A DNA stretch of 8,667 bases. It comes from Halieaceae bacterium. Its GTDB lineage: Bacteria; Pseudomonadota; Gammaproteobacteria; Pseudomonadales; Halieaceae. The position numbers were made by a program, and so were the translations under genes. Below the pieces are notes generated by a model. The model was given only the letters and a program-made list of their open reading frames with translations, did no database searches and had not been told where the DNA came from. Shown piece by piece: positions 1-7,960 of this stretch. Every line of letters begins with the position of its first letter. Position 1 is the stretch's first letter. The stretch spans positions 1 to 8,667 of the forward strand of contig DOVB01000022.1 in the NCBI GenBank assembly GCA_003520285.1, read 5' to 3'.

Positions 1-140
1 TTCATGCCGCGAGAAGGATGTGATCCCATCCCTATAATTTCTATTTGTCCATCAGCATCCACTTCTGCAACCAAAGCAACGACTTTGGAGGTGCCGATGT
101 CTAATCCCACAATAATTCGGTTTTGTGATTGACTCACCAT
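1..140 (-). CDS. ftsA: FtsA, cell division actin-like protein (5' part only)
   Basis: Only the first 46 codons are present; the gene continues past the left edge. FtsA is an actin-family ATP-binding protein that tethers FtsZ polymers to the inner membrane and recruits later divisome proteins. The visible N-terminus carries the phosphate-1 loop VGLDIGTSKV at residues 11-20, followed by a second strand ending in IIGMGSHPSRGM, which closely matches the start of known FtsA proteins. This part is too short for the ORF list; I read it by translating the complement. The ATG start is 2 nt after the ftsQ stop and is preceded by GAGAGGGG. A GTG at codon 2 is a possible alternative start, but the ATG fits the spacing as well. 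Location directly after ftsQ supports the call; ftsZ would be expected next. Family assignment is firm despite the truncation. Confidence 0.95.
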   Translation of the reverse strand, partial: MVSQSQNRIIVGLDIGTSKVVALVAEVDADGQIEIIGMGSHPSRGM

Positions 141-142
141 TG

Positions 143-928
143 CTAATATCCCCTCTCAATCGGCTGGGTCGAGGCTGCGAGTAACCCTGTTACTCCGCCG
201 TCCGATACCGCCAATGCATTCCGATACCGCAAATCGATAACGGTCTGACTGTTGACCTTCACGCTGAAGCGCTCACGCCAGGTTAAGAATCGTTGGAACC
301 GCGTTAAATGACTCTCTCTGCCCAGCTTGAGCCGCACGCCGTTGGTTAGCTGGACATCCATCTGCCCGAGCGAGTCCATCGACACCGAGTCCAAGCGGAC
401 GTCATCAGATCGACTCAGTAAACGCGATAGCCCCAAATACAAATCCATGAGCTCTGCCTGCTGATTTAAATCGCCTGAGAGCTTCGGTAAGACCCAATCC
501 TCGCTGCCCGGCACGGGCTCGAAGACCTGACCTTGCGCATTCAAGAATGATCCATCACCCCATTGCGCTACCGGCAGATGTGGCTGCACGCCGATTCTCA
601 TGGTATTCGGCCACAGACGCGTCGCAGCTGCCGCCTTAATCCATGGGAGCCCCTCAATCAAAGCCTCGGTTTCATCGAGATCCCAAGCTGCTACCGCATC
701 GTTCACATTGTCTGTCAGCCAGTGCTGTAGCGCTTCTCTATGAGCATCGCCCATATCGCCGACAATGATGACTCGCTCAACGGGCTGCCTTGCAACATGC
801 ACTGCAAAAGTAAGCAGTACCGTACAAACCGCAACAACGGGGAGGATGAAGGGCAGCTGACGGAAAGCGCTGCGGCTTCCGGCACGTGCTTTGCGCCACA
901 TTACAATGACAGCATGCTTAAATGTCAC
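143..928 (-). CDS. ftsQ: FtsQ, divisome membrane protein
   Basis: FtsQ is a bitopic inner-membrane protein that binds FtsB and FtsL and links early and late divisome proteins. The 261-residue product has a short basic cytoplasmic tail, one membrane segment at about 27-46, a POTRA domain at about 48-117 (starting VERVIIVGD and including LPWIKAA and LWPNTMRI), then a beta domain ending near IDLRYRNALAVS (about 231-242). E. coli FtsQ is slightly longer, at 276 residues. The start is GTG and overlaps the ddl stop as GTGA; AAAGGGGGG sits just upstream, and no ATG occurs until codon 10, where most of the basic tail would be lost. One oddity: the C-terminal strand has Tyr235 but no Trp eight residues later, where E. 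coli has the FtsB-contacting Trp256. Identity rests on domain layout and position between ddl and ftsA. Confidence 0.95.
   Translation of the reverse strand: MTFKHAVIVMWRKARAGSRSAFRQLPFILPVVAVCTVLLTFAVHVARQPVERVIIVGDMGDAHREALQHWLTDNVNDAVAAWDLDETEALIEGLPWIKAAAATRLWPNTMRIGVQPHLPVAQWGDGSFLNAQGQVFEPVPGSEDWVLPKLSGDLNQQAELMDLYLGLSRLLSRSDDVRLDSVSMDSLGQMDVQLTNGVRLKLGRESHLTRFQRFLTWRERFSVKVNSQTVIDLRYRNALAVSDGGVTGLLAASTQPIERGY
150..157 (-). promoter_or_regulatory. Ribosome binding site of ftsA
   Basis: On the minus strand GAGAGGGG lies 9 nt before the ftsA ATG, inside the last codons of ftsQ. It supports the ATG at 138-140 as the start and suggests that ftsA translation is initiated independently but close behind ribosomes terminating on ftsQ. 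Confidence 0.75.
900..928 (-). promoter_or_regulatory. Candidate sigma70 promoter at the ftsQ start
   Basis: On the minus strand, GTGACA (923-928, five of six matches to TTGACA) is followed after exactly 17 nt by TGTAAT (900-905, five of six matches to TATAAT). A transcript would begin near 893, inside ftsQ, and so would serve ftsA and whatever follows rather than full-length ftsQ. E. coli is known to carry internal promoters for ftsA and ftsZ in ddlB and ftsQ, so the position is plausible. A pair this good with a 16-18 nt spacer is expected about once by chance over both strands of a window this size, so sequence alone does not establish it. Confidence 0.3.
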
Positions 929-1854
929 GACTGAGCCCCCCTTTCGAGACTACGAGTAATTATTTCGACCAAGAGATCAGACATTGATAGACCTGCCGCC
1001 CTTCCTGCCATAGGCACCAGGCTGTGTGTTGTCATGCCGGGAACCGTATTCACTTCGAGTAAAGCCACTTTGCCCTGTGAATCCATCATAAGATCCACGC
1101 GGCCCCAGACACTGCAGCCAACCGCAGCGAATGCACGCAGCGCTAGGTCGCCAATACGCTGTTCAGTCTCGCTATCTAACCCGCAGGGGCAAAAATACTG
1201 GGTATCTTCTGCAAGATACTTCGCGTGATAGTCGTAAAAGTCGGCGGTCGTGCTCAATCGGATTGCAGGTAAGACTCGATCCCCTAAAATCGCGACGGTG
1301 TACTCTTCGCCGATAATGCGCCGTTCGGCAAAGACAGGGCCGGCGAAGATTTGTGCCCGTGCGAAGGCCTCGCGTAATTCTGAACCGGTCTTCGCGATAC
1401 TCATCCCCAGACTCGAGCCCTCGAATGCGGGTTTAACAAAGACTTCGCCTAAGTCAGCTATGACTTGGTCAAAATCTGACTCAGCGGTAAGAAGCGCCTC
1501 TGGTGCCACCGGTAATCCAAGATCACGCCAGATCGCTTTGGTTTTGAGCTTATCCATACCAAGGGCCGCGCCCAAAACACCGGAGCCCGATTGCGGAATC
1601 CCCAAGCTCATCAATAAGCCCTGCACGGCACCGTTCTCGCCGATACCGCCGTGTAAAATGTTGAATACAAAATCGACACCGGTCAGCTGCGAGGTCCATC
1701 CTGAGTCTTGCGGATCAATCACCTTCAGTTCCCGACATAAAGGCCGCAAACAGTCGACAATGACTGCGCCACTCATAAGTGACACCTCGCGCTCAGCCGA
1801 TGTCCCGCCCACCAGAACCGCGATCGAGAGATCCTGTAGGTTAGACTTAGACAT
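925..1854 (-). CDS. ddlB: D-alanine--D-alanine ligase, DdlB type
   Basis: Joins two D-alanines using ATP in the cytoplasm, making the dipeptide that MurF attaches to the peptidoglycan precursor. At 309 residues it has the size of E. coli DdlB (306) and the ATP-grasp layout: [10 protein letters not shown] (16-25, Glu21 matching E. coli Glu15), HGGIGENG (68-75), MDKLKTK (100-106), VKPAFEGSS (140-148, Ser147 matching Ser150), FYDYHAKY (206-213, with Lys212 and Tyr213), GRVDLMMD (251-258), and [14 protein letters not shown] (265-278). The last two supply the expected Mg ligands Asp254, Glu267 and Asn269, plus Arg252, Gly273 and Ser278. One change stands out: Asn74 in place of the usual Asp of HGxxGEDG. 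The start ATG overlaps the end of murC by 8 nt and the stop overlaps the ftsQ GTG by 4 nt. The other Ddl paralogue, DdlA, is longer and not usually in this cluster. Confidence 0.97.
   Translation of the reverse strand: MSKSNLQDLSIAVLVGGTSAEREVSLMSGAVIVDCLRPLCRELKVIDPQDSGWTSQLTGVDFVFNILHGGIGENGAVQGLLMSLGIPQSGSGVLGAALGMDKLKTKAIWRDLGLPVAPEALLTAESDFDQVIADLGEVFVKPAFEGSSLGMSIAKTGSELREAFARAQIFAGPVFAERRIIGEEYTVAILGDRVLPAIRLSTTADFYDYHAKYLAEDTQYFCPCGLDSETEQRIGDLALRAFAAVGCSVWGRVDLMMDSQGKVALLEVNTVPGMTTHSLVPMAGRAAGLSMSDLLVEIITRSLERGAQS
936..944 (-). promoter_or_regulatory. Ribosome binding site of ftsQ, supports GTG start
   Basis: AAAGGGGGG on the minus strand ends 7 nt before the GTG at 926-928, within the last codons of ddl. 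No ATG is near; the site therefore decides for GTG as the ftsQ start. Confidence 0.7.
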
Positions 1855-3283
1855 GTCGCAAGTCCTCGCTGCTCGAAGTCGCTAACAAATGGGCCAGCGC
1901 TGTGATATTGCCAGCGCCCTGAGTCACGACCACGTCTTGGTCCTGAAGCAGTGAAATAAGCAGTGCCGGAACCTCTTCAAGGGTAGCGGCATAAATCGGT
2001 TCAACGTGTCCCCTCGAGCGGATGCTGCGGGCTAATGATTTACTGTCAGCACCCGGTATCTCAGCTTCGCCAGCGGGGTAGACCGCGAGGAGTATCAGAA
2101 CATCACAGCGGCTCAGTACGCGAACAAAGTCCTCGTACAAGTCGCGGGTCCGACTATAACGATGAGGCTGATAGACCATCACCACTCGGTGTTCGGGCCA
2201 CACTTGGCTCACAGAGTTGAGGGTCGCTTCGACCTCAGTAGGGTGATGCCCATAATCATCGACAAGATAGGCTTGTCCGCGAGAATGAGCCAAGCTACCA
2301 AGTTGCTCAAATCTTCGTGCTACGCCTGAAAATTTCAATAAGCCTTGCTGGACCGCCTGCACAGGTAGTCCCTCATCAAGTGCGACAGCACAGACAGCGG
2401 CGGCATTGAGTACGTTGTGGTGGCCTGGCACGTTAACGCATAAACTGATTAGACCATGAGACGGTGTCTCGAGCTCAAACTGCGACTGTGCACCACTGGC
2501 CCGCACCGCTTTTATACAGTAGTCGGCCTCGGGGTTCACACCATAGGTGACCACGGATCGGTTTATCTGCGGCAGCAGCAACTGAACATTCGCATCATCA
2601 AGACAAAGAACAGCCGATCCGTAAAAGGGCAGGTTGTGCAGAAACTCTAGAAATGTCTGCCGCAAACGCTCGAGATCACCACCATAGGTGTCCATATGGT
2701 CAGCGTCGATATTGGTGACGACTGATACCATAGGTGCCAGGTGCAAGAATGAGGCATCACTCTCGTCAGCCTCTGCAATAAAGTAATGACTAGCCCCTAA
2801 CTGGGCATTATTTCCCCATTGATTAACTCGCCCACCGATCACATAGGTCGGATCCAGTCCAGCAGCGGCAAATACGGATGCTAGCAAACTAGTGGTGGTC
2901 GTTTTGCCGTGTGTTCCAGCAACGGCTATACCATGTCGGTACCGCATCAATTCAGCCAACATTTGGGCCCGAGGGACCACTGGGATGCGCTGTTCTCGGG
3001 CCGCCCGATACTCGATATTATCGGAATCGACCGCAGATGAGGTCACTACTACATCAGCCTCTGTCACATGCTCCGCAGCATGCCCAATCACAATACTGAT
3101 ACCCTGCGAGCTCAAACGTTCGGTGACGGATGAGGCGCGGATGTCCGACCCGGATACCCGGTATCCCAAGTTGGCGAGTACCTCTGCGATACCGCTCATA
3201 CCCGATCCACCGACACCAATAAAATGGATGCGATGGATACGTCTCATGGCCGGCACCTGAAATGTCGAGTCGGCACTACGCAT
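1847..3283 (-). CDS. murC: UDP-N-acetylmuramate--L-alanine ligase MurC
   Basis: Cytoplasmic ATP-dependent ligase that adds L-alanine to UDP-MurNAc, the first step of the peptide stem. The 478 residues (E. coli 491) show the three-domain Mur ligase plan: a Rossmann UDP-binding domain with [18 protein letters not shown] (19-36), a central ATPase domain with the P-loop [11 protein letters not shown] (122-132, Lys127), EADES (171-175) and NIDADHMD (191-198), then [10 protein letters not shown], and a C-terminal domain with [20 protein letters not shown] and [17 protein letters not shown] plus DDYGHHP are diagnostic for MurC over MurD, MurE or MurF; the longer Mpl protein is excluded by length and context. 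The ATG at 3281-3283 has GAGGAG upstream; a second Met at residue 13 is possible, but E. coli MurC also has an extension there. It overlaps murG and ddlB by 8 nt each. No murB lies between murC and ddlB, as in E. coli. Confidence 0.98.
   Translation of the reverse strand: MRSADSTFQVPAMRRIHRIHFIGVGGSGMSGIAEVLANLGYRVSGSDIRASSVTERLSSQGISIVIGHAAEHVTEADVVVTSSAVDSDNIEYRAAREQRIPVVPRAQMLAELMRYRHGIAVAGTHGKTTTTSLLASVFAAAGLDPTYVIGGRVNQWGNNAQLGASHYFIAEADESDASFLHLAPMVSVVTNIDADHMDTYGGDLERLRQTFLEFLHNLPFYGSAVLCLDDANVQLLLPQINRSVVTYGVNPEADYCIKAVRASGAQSQFELETPSHGLISLCVNVPGHHNVLNAAAVCAVALDEGLPVQAVQQGLLKFSGVARRFEQLGSLAHSRGQAYLVDDYGHHPTEVEATLNSVSQVWPEHRVVMVYQPHRYSRTRDLYEDFVRVLSRCDVLILLAVYPAGEAEIPGADSKSLARSIRSRGHVEPIYAATLEEVPALLISLLQDQDVVVTQGAGNITALAHLLATSSSEDLRHV
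1863..1867 (-). promoter_or_regulatory. Ribosome binding site of ddlB
   Basis: GAGGA on the minus strand lies 8 nt before the ddlB ATG at 1852-1854, inside the 3' end of murC. Confidence 0.65.
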
Positions 3284-4370
3284 AAATCAACTCCTCAGCC
3301 GCGTCGACGATTCGCTCAGTCGCTTCATTCTGCGCAAGCGCTCGTGCGGCCGTCGTCATGTCCTCGAGTAGGCCTGGATTGCGCGACCACTGGCTCCAAA
3401 GATTGACCAAGGCCTCGGTGGTCAGTAATGCTTGCTCTAGCAAAACCACGGCCCCTGCCTCTGCAAGCACCGACGCATTCTTGTACTGGTGGTCGTCTAT
3501 CGCATTCGGCAAGGGAACGAGAGCCGCTGGACACGCGGCCGCCAACAACTCCGAGCAAGTCAGTGCACCGGCGCGGGCAATGACGACATCGGCCCAACGG
3601 TAGGCTTCGGACATATCGTCGATAAATGCGGCAACGCGGACATGACTCAAACCCAATTGAGCGTAGTGAGCGCTAACGTCGGCGAGGTGATTTGAGCCTA
3701 CTTGGTGCCATACCTCTAGCGACACACTGGAGTTCAAAGCTTCGAAATCAGCGACCGCCTGAGGTAATACCTGATTAATCGCACGCGCACCTTGCGATCC
3801 GCCCAAAACCAGCACGTGCAAGTCGCGCTCACCGCTGTAGGCTGCTCGTTGGCGACCCACTTCGACAATGCTGGGTCGGACCGGATTACCGACAACTTCA
3901 ACCTTGGCAACAGTCGCGAAGGCACCGGGAAAGGCGGCAAAAACACGTCGAGCGAGCGGGCGGAGAACGCGATTAGTGCTGCCGGCCACCGAGTTTTGCT
4001 CGTGGATAAACAGAGGCCTTTGCGTCACAAACGCAGCTACACCACCCGGTGCGGCAACGTAGCCGCCCATTCCAATGACTAAGGCGGGCCGGAGTCTTAA
4101 CATAATCCAGACGGCTTGAATGACGGCAACGACAAATCGAATCAGTCCTTGAGCCACCGATAGCGGTGACTTACCCCTCAGCCCCCGAACGGCAAGCCGG
4201 TACAGTGCAATCCGCGCCTCGGGTACGATTTTGGACTCCAGTCCCACTGACGTACCCAGCCAACAGACACGATAACCCTCCGCCTTGAGTGATTGGGCAA
4301 CGGCAAGTGCCGGGAAGATGTGACCACCCGTGCCGCCCGCCATCATCATCACCAAGGGTGCTTTTTTCAT
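3276..4370 (-). CDS. murG: MurG, lipid II-forming GlcNAc transferase
   Basis: Transfers GlcNAc from UDP-GlcNAc onto lipid I at the cytoplasmic face of the inner membrane, producing lipid II. The product has 364 residues (E. coli 355) and the GT-B two-domain fold. The N-terminal domain shows [15 protein letters not shown] (11-25, His17 the candidate catalytic residue), GLRGK (63-67), [12 protein letters not shown] (99-110) and IHEQNSVAG (122-130). The C-terminal UDP-GlcNAc domain shows VGNPVR (160-165), [12 protein letters not shown] (189-200), FIDDM (249-253), [11 protein letters not shown] (265-275, Glu274) and DDHQYKNA (292-299). The ATG overlaps the ftsW stop as ATGA and GGAGGG precedes it. 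Further Met codons at 8-10 are not credible starts because the first beta strand begins before them. It lies between its substrate producer MraY and its product user FtsW in pathway terms. Confidence 0.98.
   Translation of the reverse strand: MKKAPLVMMMAGGTGGHIFPALAVAQSLKAEGYRVCWLGTSVGLESKIVPEARIALYRLAVRGLRGKSPLSVAQGLIRFVVAVIQAVWIMLRLRPALVIGMGGYVAAPGGVAAFVTQRPLFIHEQNSVAGSTNRVLRPLARRVFAAFPGAFATVAKVEVVGNPVRPSIVEVGRQRAAYSGERDLHVLVLGGSQGARAINQVLPQAVADFEALNSSVSLEVWHQVGSNHLADVSAHYAQLGLSHVRVAAFIDDMSEAYRWADVVIARAGALTCSELLAAACPAALVPLPNAIDDHQYKNASVLAEAGAVVLLEQALLTTEALVNLWSQWSRNPGLLEDMTTAARALAQNEATERIVDAAEELIYA
3291..3296 (-). promoter_or_regulatory. Ribosome binding site of murC
   Basis: GAGGAG on the minus strand ends 7 nt before the ATG at 3281-3283, within the 3' end of murG. 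It favours this start over the in-frame Met at residue 13 (3245-3247). Confidence 0.8.
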
Positions 4371-5521
4371 GAGGGCACCCTCCGCCCTGAAACTTCTTCG
4401 CAGTCTTTGGTCAAGCGCAGCGCAATGCCCATCAGAGCCAGAGTGACGATGAGTGAACTGCCCCCGAAGCTGATCATCGGTAGCGTCAGTCCCTTGGTCG
4501 GTAACAAACCCATGCTCATACCCATGCTCACGAAGACTTGGCCAGAAAGCATGAACGCGATGCCGGCGAACACGTGACTTTCGAAAGTCAGTGAGCGCGC
4601 TAAGGCCACCCTACTCCACCACAGTAAACGTCCAATTAGCAGGACAAAGAGTGCCAGCAACAGTAAAGATCCAATCAAGCCAGTTTCCTCGGCCCAGATC
4701 GAGAAGACGAAATCGGTGTGGGCTTCGGGCAAGTAAAAGAGTTTCTGAACGGACTGACCCAAACCTGCACCGGTCACGTCACCGCGACCAAAAGCAATGA
4801 GTGACTGTGTGAGCTGAAAGCTGCTATCAAAGGGGTCTGCCCAAGGATCTTGATAGCTCAGGAAGCGCTTGAGTCGATAAGGCGCAGCGATCACCATGAC
4901 GATGGCAATGCCAACCAAGCCCGTTGCGACAACAAAGAATTGAGAGAGACGAACACCGGCAAGGAACAACATGCCGAGAGCCGTCCCACAAACAATCACT
5001 GTAGCCCCAAAATCGGGCTCAAACAGGAGAAGAATGCTCAGCCCACCCACGATAAACAAGGGCTTCAAGAACCCCATCCACGATTCGCGGATCTCGTCTT
5101 GTCGGCGCTGCAGATAAGAGGCCAAAAATAGAATCAGTGCTGCTTTCGCAGTTTCGGAGGGCTGCAAATTGATCGGCCCAAGAGGAATCCAGCGCTGCGC
5201 GCCGTTAACCTCGCGCCCAACGCCCGGCACTAACACTAACAGCAGCAGAGCAACTGCCAGTAACAACCACACCCAACTGCTTAAATTCCATACTCTTGCA
5301 GGCACTCGATACGCGACACAGGCGCCTACAATGGCAATCACAAGGTAAACCGCATGTTTAGAAGCGTGATACCACCGCCAGCCATAGCGACTTTCTGCGT
5401 AATCAATAGAGGCGCTCGCTATCGCCAGAAAGCCAATACTGCAAAGGATAGCGACCACGATAACCAGCCACAGATCGAGATTTTGCGATGTCACCGAGGA
5501 TCGATTGACGAGAGTGTTCAT
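4367..5521 (-). CDS. ftsW: FtsW, septal peptidoglycan polymerase (SEDS family)
   Basis: Multi-pass inner-membrane SEDS protein that polymerises lipid II into glycan strands at the septum, working with the transpeptidase FtsI. The 384 residues are strongly hydrophobic and consistent with the usual ten membrane segments. Family motifs seen: NGAQRWIPLGPINLQPSE (106-123), FEPDFGAT (167-174), QDPWADPF (224-231), QLTQSLIAFGRG (236-247), LPEAHTDFVFS (264-274) and PTKGLTLPMISFGGSSL (341-357). Asp270 in AHTDF matches the Asp shown to be essential for polymerase activity in SEDS proteins. RodA is the main alternative; the DPFDSSFQLTQS block, PTKG...SFGGSS ending and position between murD and murG favour FtsW. 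Both the N-terminal tail (about 17 residues) and C-terminal tail are short. The ATG overlaps the murD stop by 4 nt (ATGA) after GGGAGGTG. Confidence 0.97.
   Translation of the reverse strand: MNTLVNRSSVTSQNLDLWLVIVVAILCSIGFLAIASASIDYAESRYGWRWYHASKHAVYLVIAIVGACVAYRVPARVWNLSSWVWLLLAVALLLLVLVPGVGREVNGAQRWIPLGPINLQPSETAKAALILFLASYLQRRQDEIRESWMGFLKPLFIVGGLSILLLFEPDFGATVIVCGTALGMLFLAGVRLSQFFVVATGLVGIAIVMVIAAPYRLKRFLSYQDPWADPFDSSFQLTQSLIAFGRGDVTGAGLGQSVQKLFYLPEAHTDFVFSIWAEETGLIGSLLLLALFVLLIGRLLWWSRVALARSLTFESHVFAGIAFMLSGQVFVSMGMSMGLLPTKGLTLPMISFGGSSLIVTLALMGIALRLTKDCEEVSGRRVPS
4378..4383 (-). promoter_or_regulatory. Ribosome binding site of murG
   Basis: GGAGGG on the minus strand ends 7 nt before the ATG at 4368-4370, inside the last codons of ftsW. 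Confidence 0.75.
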
Positions 5522-6873
5522 CGAGCACCTCCCGCATCCGACATGACCAATTGCTTAAAGCGATTGCCACGTTGTCGATAATCCTGAAATTGATCTAAGC
5601 TTGCACAGGCAGGCGACAATACCACTCGGTCGCCGCTGGTAGCGCGCGATTGTGCCAAGGCAAAGGCTTGTTCTAAGGTTTCAACCTGATCAACCGGACA
5701 ACTAAATCCGACTTGAGCGAGTTCATGTGCAGCCTCACCAAAGGTGATGAGGTACTTAACGTACTGATTGACGGCAGGTCGCAAGCCACCAAACTCCTGC
5801 CCTTTTGCTTGCCCGCCCAATAACAGGATGAGTGGCCCACTCAACCCTAAACCCTCTATCGCAGCCTGAGTAGCGCCAACATTGGTCGCCTTAGAGTCGT
5901 TGATATAGGTCACAGAGCTCGGTGCAGGAACCCGCTCACAGCGATGCTCTAAACCGTAAAATGCCGACAATACTGAGGTCATTGCTGGGAGAGTGGCGCC
6001 AAATGCTGCCGCAATCGCACATGCTGCCATCGCATTGACATGGTTATGGCGTCCTTCCAGACCGATATCGCGCGTGCCGATAATACGTTGATCACCCCAC
6101 CAAATAGCTTCATCAAGAAGTTTGTAATCAGCGTCTCGATGCGCTTTGGTCGCGTATCGGGTGACCTTAACCGACGAGTCGATCAGCGGCTGAGTCAGCA
6201 CATCGTCATCGTTTAATACGACTCGCTTCGCCTTTCGAAAGATCCGATGTTTGGCGGCATGATACGCAGCCATCGATCCATGCCGATCAAGATGATCCGC
6301 GGAAATATTGAGGACACTCGCAACATCGAGGCCCAGATTACCTGCCCGCTCAAGCTGAAAACTCGACATCTCGAGCACATAAACTTCGACCGAGTCATCT
6401 ATTAAGGTGAGTGCTGCGGGCGATAGATTTCCCCCCACCGCCACTTGATGGCCAGACTCCGAGAGTATCTTAGCAACCAGCGTGGTCACTGTTGACTTAC
6501 CGTTGGAGCCGGTAATGCCGATCACAGGTGCGTTCACGCTCTCCATGAACAGATCGAGATCGCCAAGAATCTCTGCCCCTTCAGCGATCGCTTTCGCGAC
6601 CATCGGATGATCGAGTCGTACCCCCGGACTCACAATCCATCGCACAGGCTGCATAAAGCACATATCAGGTACATGCTGCTCGAACAGCTCTACCTCGGGA
6701 TGATGAGACGACAGCCAACTGCGATTCGGCGATTCAGCGCGAGTATCGAACACGACCACTCGTTTGCCACGATCGACAAGGTGATCAACGACCGACATGC
6801 CGGTCTCGCCAAGTCCAACGACAACGTAGAGAACGTCTGAGGTAATAAGCTGACTCTGGGTGCGCGTATTCAT
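5518..6873 (-). CDS. murD: UDP-N-acetylmuramoyl-L-alanine--D-glutamate ligase MurD
   Basis: Cytoplasmic ATP-dependent ligase adding D-glutamate to UDP-MurNAc-L-Ala, the second stem residue. The 451 residues (E. coli 438) carry an N-terminal Rossmann domain with VVGLGETGMS (18-27), VSPGV (81-85), the P-loop GITGSNGKST (119-128, Lys126), GGNLSPA (147-153), VLEMSSFQLE (166-175), LNISADHLDRH (188-198), and AAKHRIF (206-212), whose Lys208 is at the site of the carbamylated lysine. The C-terminal part has GLEHRCERV, INDSKATN, LLGGQAKGQEF and LSPACASLDQF, the last two being the MurD signature. The ATG follows the mraY stop by 4 nt, the only gap above 2 nt in the window, and the mraY stop itself forms part of the ribosome binding site. 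The stop overlaps ftsW. Confidence 0.98.
   Translation of the reverse strand: MNTRTQSQLITSDVLYVVVGLGETGMSVVDHLVDRGKRVVVFDTRAESPNRSWLSSHHPEVELFEQHVPDMCFMQPVRWIVSPGVRLDHPMVAKAIAEGAEILGDLDLFMESVNAPVIGITGSNGKSTVTTLVAKILSESGHQVAVGGNLSPAALTLIDDSVEVYVLEMSSFQLERAGNLGLDVASVLNISADHLDRHGSMAAYHAAKHRIFRKAKRVVLNDDDVLTQPLIDSSVKVTRYATKAHRDADYKLLDEAIWWGDQRIIGTRDIGLEGRHNHVNAMAACAIAAAFGATLPAMTSVLSAFYGLEHRCERVPAPSSVTYINDSKATNVGATQAAIEGLGLSGPLILLLGGQAKGQEFGGLRPAVNQYVKYLITFGEAAHELAQVGFSCPVDQVETLEQAFALAQSRATSGDRVVLSPACASLDQFQDYRQRGNRFKQLVMSDAGGAR
5526..5533 (-). promoter_or_regulatory. Ribosome binding site of ftsW
   Basis: GGGAGGTG, a near-ideal Shine-Dalgarno match, lies on the minus strand 4 nt before the ATG at 5519-5521 (its GGAGG core is 6 nt away), inside the end of murD. 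Confidence 0.85.
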
Positions 6874-6877
6874 TCCG

Positions 6878-6885
6878 TCACCTCA
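6878..6885 (-). promoter_or_regulatory. Ribosome binding site of murD
   Basis: TGAGGTGA on the minus strand lies 4 nt before the ATG at 6871-6873 and contains the mraY TGA stop, so a ribosome ending on mraY would be sitting on this site. Confidence 0.8.
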
Positions 6886-7960
6886 GCTTCAGAGTCGCGA
6901 GACCCACCAGCACCAGCATGACAGTAATGATCCAGAATCTCACGATGACTCGAGGCTCCGGCCACCCTTTTAACTCATAGTGGTGGTGAATGGGCGCCAT
7001 CCTGAAAACCCGCTTACCCGTTAACTTGAATGAGGCCACCTGAATAATAACGGAGAGTGTCTCGACAACAAAAATACCGCCCATGATAAAGAAGACAATT
7101 TCATGCCGAGTAATCACCGCTACACAACCCAGCGCCGCACCCAGTGCGAGCGCTCCCACGTCGCCCATAAAGACCTGAGCGGGATAGGTGTTGAACCACA
7201 AAAAGCCAAGTCCAGCACCCGCGATAGCGCCACAGAACACAGCCAGCTCTCCACTGCCCGGTACGAAGGGGATCAGGAGATACTCGGCAAAATCTGGACG
7301 TCCCGTCAAATAGGCGATAATGCCAAGCGCGGAGCCCACCATAACAGCGGGAAGTATTGCCAACCCGTCCAAGCCATCGGTCAAATTGACCGCATTACTG
7401 GCGCCGACGATGACGCAATAAGAGAGCACTACGAAACCCCAGCCCATTGGAATAATCCAATCTTTCAGGAAGGGAATATACAAGTTCCCCATGACCGCAA
7501 TATCGCTGTAACTATAAAGGTAAATCGCTGCAACAAGACCTGCCAAGGACTGCCAGAAATATTTCCAGCGAGGTGGCAGCCCTCTTGAATCCCGCTCAAC
7601 CACTTTGCGATAGTCATCGACCCAACCAATAGCGCCAAACGCGAGAGTAACGGCGAGTACTAACCACACAAATTGATTGGAGAGATCACCCCACAGTAAA
7701 GTGCTAATGGCGACTGAACTGAGAATCAAAACGCCACCCATGGTGGGCGTGCCCGCTTTTACTAAGTGCGTTTGTGGGCCATCATCGCGAATGGCCTGCC
7801 CAACTTTTAGGCGATGTAGATAGCGAATGGTGCTGGGACCTGTGATAAGCGCAATTGCCAGCGCGGTACCTGCTGCTAGAATACTGCGCAGCGTGAGGTA
7901 TCCGAACACATCGAATGCGGGCTCAAACTGGCTTAAATAGTCTGTCAACCAAACTAACAC
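6878..7960 (-). CDS. mraY: MraY, phospho-N-acetylmuramoyl-pentapeptide transferase
   Basis: Integral membrane enzyme that transfers phospho-MurNAc-pentapeptide from UDP to undecaprenyl phosphate, making lipid I. At 360 residues it has exactly the E. coli length and keeps its numbering. The sequence is very hydrophobic, consistent with ten membrane segments. Motifs: RDDGPQTH (58-65), GTPTMGG (70-76), VDDYRKV (114-120, Asp115 and Asp116), [15 protein letters not shown] (187-201), [14 protein letters not shown] (256-269, Asp267) and [14 protein letters not shown] (322-335, His325-327). The start is GTG, giving MLVWL, the same N-terminus as E. coli MraY, which settles the start. AGGAGG precedes it with a short 4-nt spacer. 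It overlaps the murF stop by 7 nt. WecA-type relatives lack the HHHYE ending and are excluded. Confidence 0.98.
   Translation of the reverse strand: MLVWLTDYLSQFEPAFDVFGYLTLRSILAAGTALAIALITGPSTIRYLHRLKVGQAIRDDGPQTHLVKAGTPTMGGVLILSSVAISTLLWGDLSNQFVWLVLAVTLAFGAIGWVDDYRKVVERDSRGLPPRWKYFWQSLAGLVAAIYLYSYSDIAVMGNLYIPFLKDWIIPMGWGFVVLSYCVIVGASNAVNLTDGLDGLAILPAVMVGSALGIIAYLTGRPDFAEYLLIPFVPGSGELAVFCGAIAGAGLGFLWFNTYPAQVFMGDVGALALGAALGCVAVITRHEIVFFIMGGIFVVETLSVIIQVASFKLTGKRVFRMAPIHHHYELKGWPEPRVIVRFWIITVMLVLVGLATLKLR

Noticed and set aside
1250..1885. A 211-codon plus-strand open frame antisense to ddlB and the end of murC
   Set aside because: It is a shadow of the high-confidence ddlB gene, with low-complexity composition (rich in Ser, Pro, Arg, Thr) and no family motif.
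3325..3597. A 90-codon minus-strand open frame within murG in another frame
   Set aside because: It lies wholly inside the C-terminal domain of murG, whose motifs are intact; composition (rich in Arg, Gly, Cys) is typical of an out-of-frame reading.
4341..4351. Three consecutive ATG codons near the murG start as alternative starts
   Set aside because: Starting there would remove the first beta strand leading to AGGTGGH, and the upstream ATG has a good ribosome binding site.
4362..4367. A run of six A residues (coding strand) right after the murG start as a possible frameshift site
   Set aside because: It simply encodes the two Lys codons after Met; no alternative frame product of interest follows and no stimulatory structure is evident.
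7103..7588. A 161-codon plus-strand open frame antisense to mraY
   Set aside because: It mirrors the conserved mraY coding strand, has no recognisable domain, and no start-site context of its own.
7943..7948. A perfect TTGACA on the minus strand at the start of mraY
   Set aside because: No acceptable -10 hexamer is found 15-18 nt downstream (TGAGCC at 17 nt).
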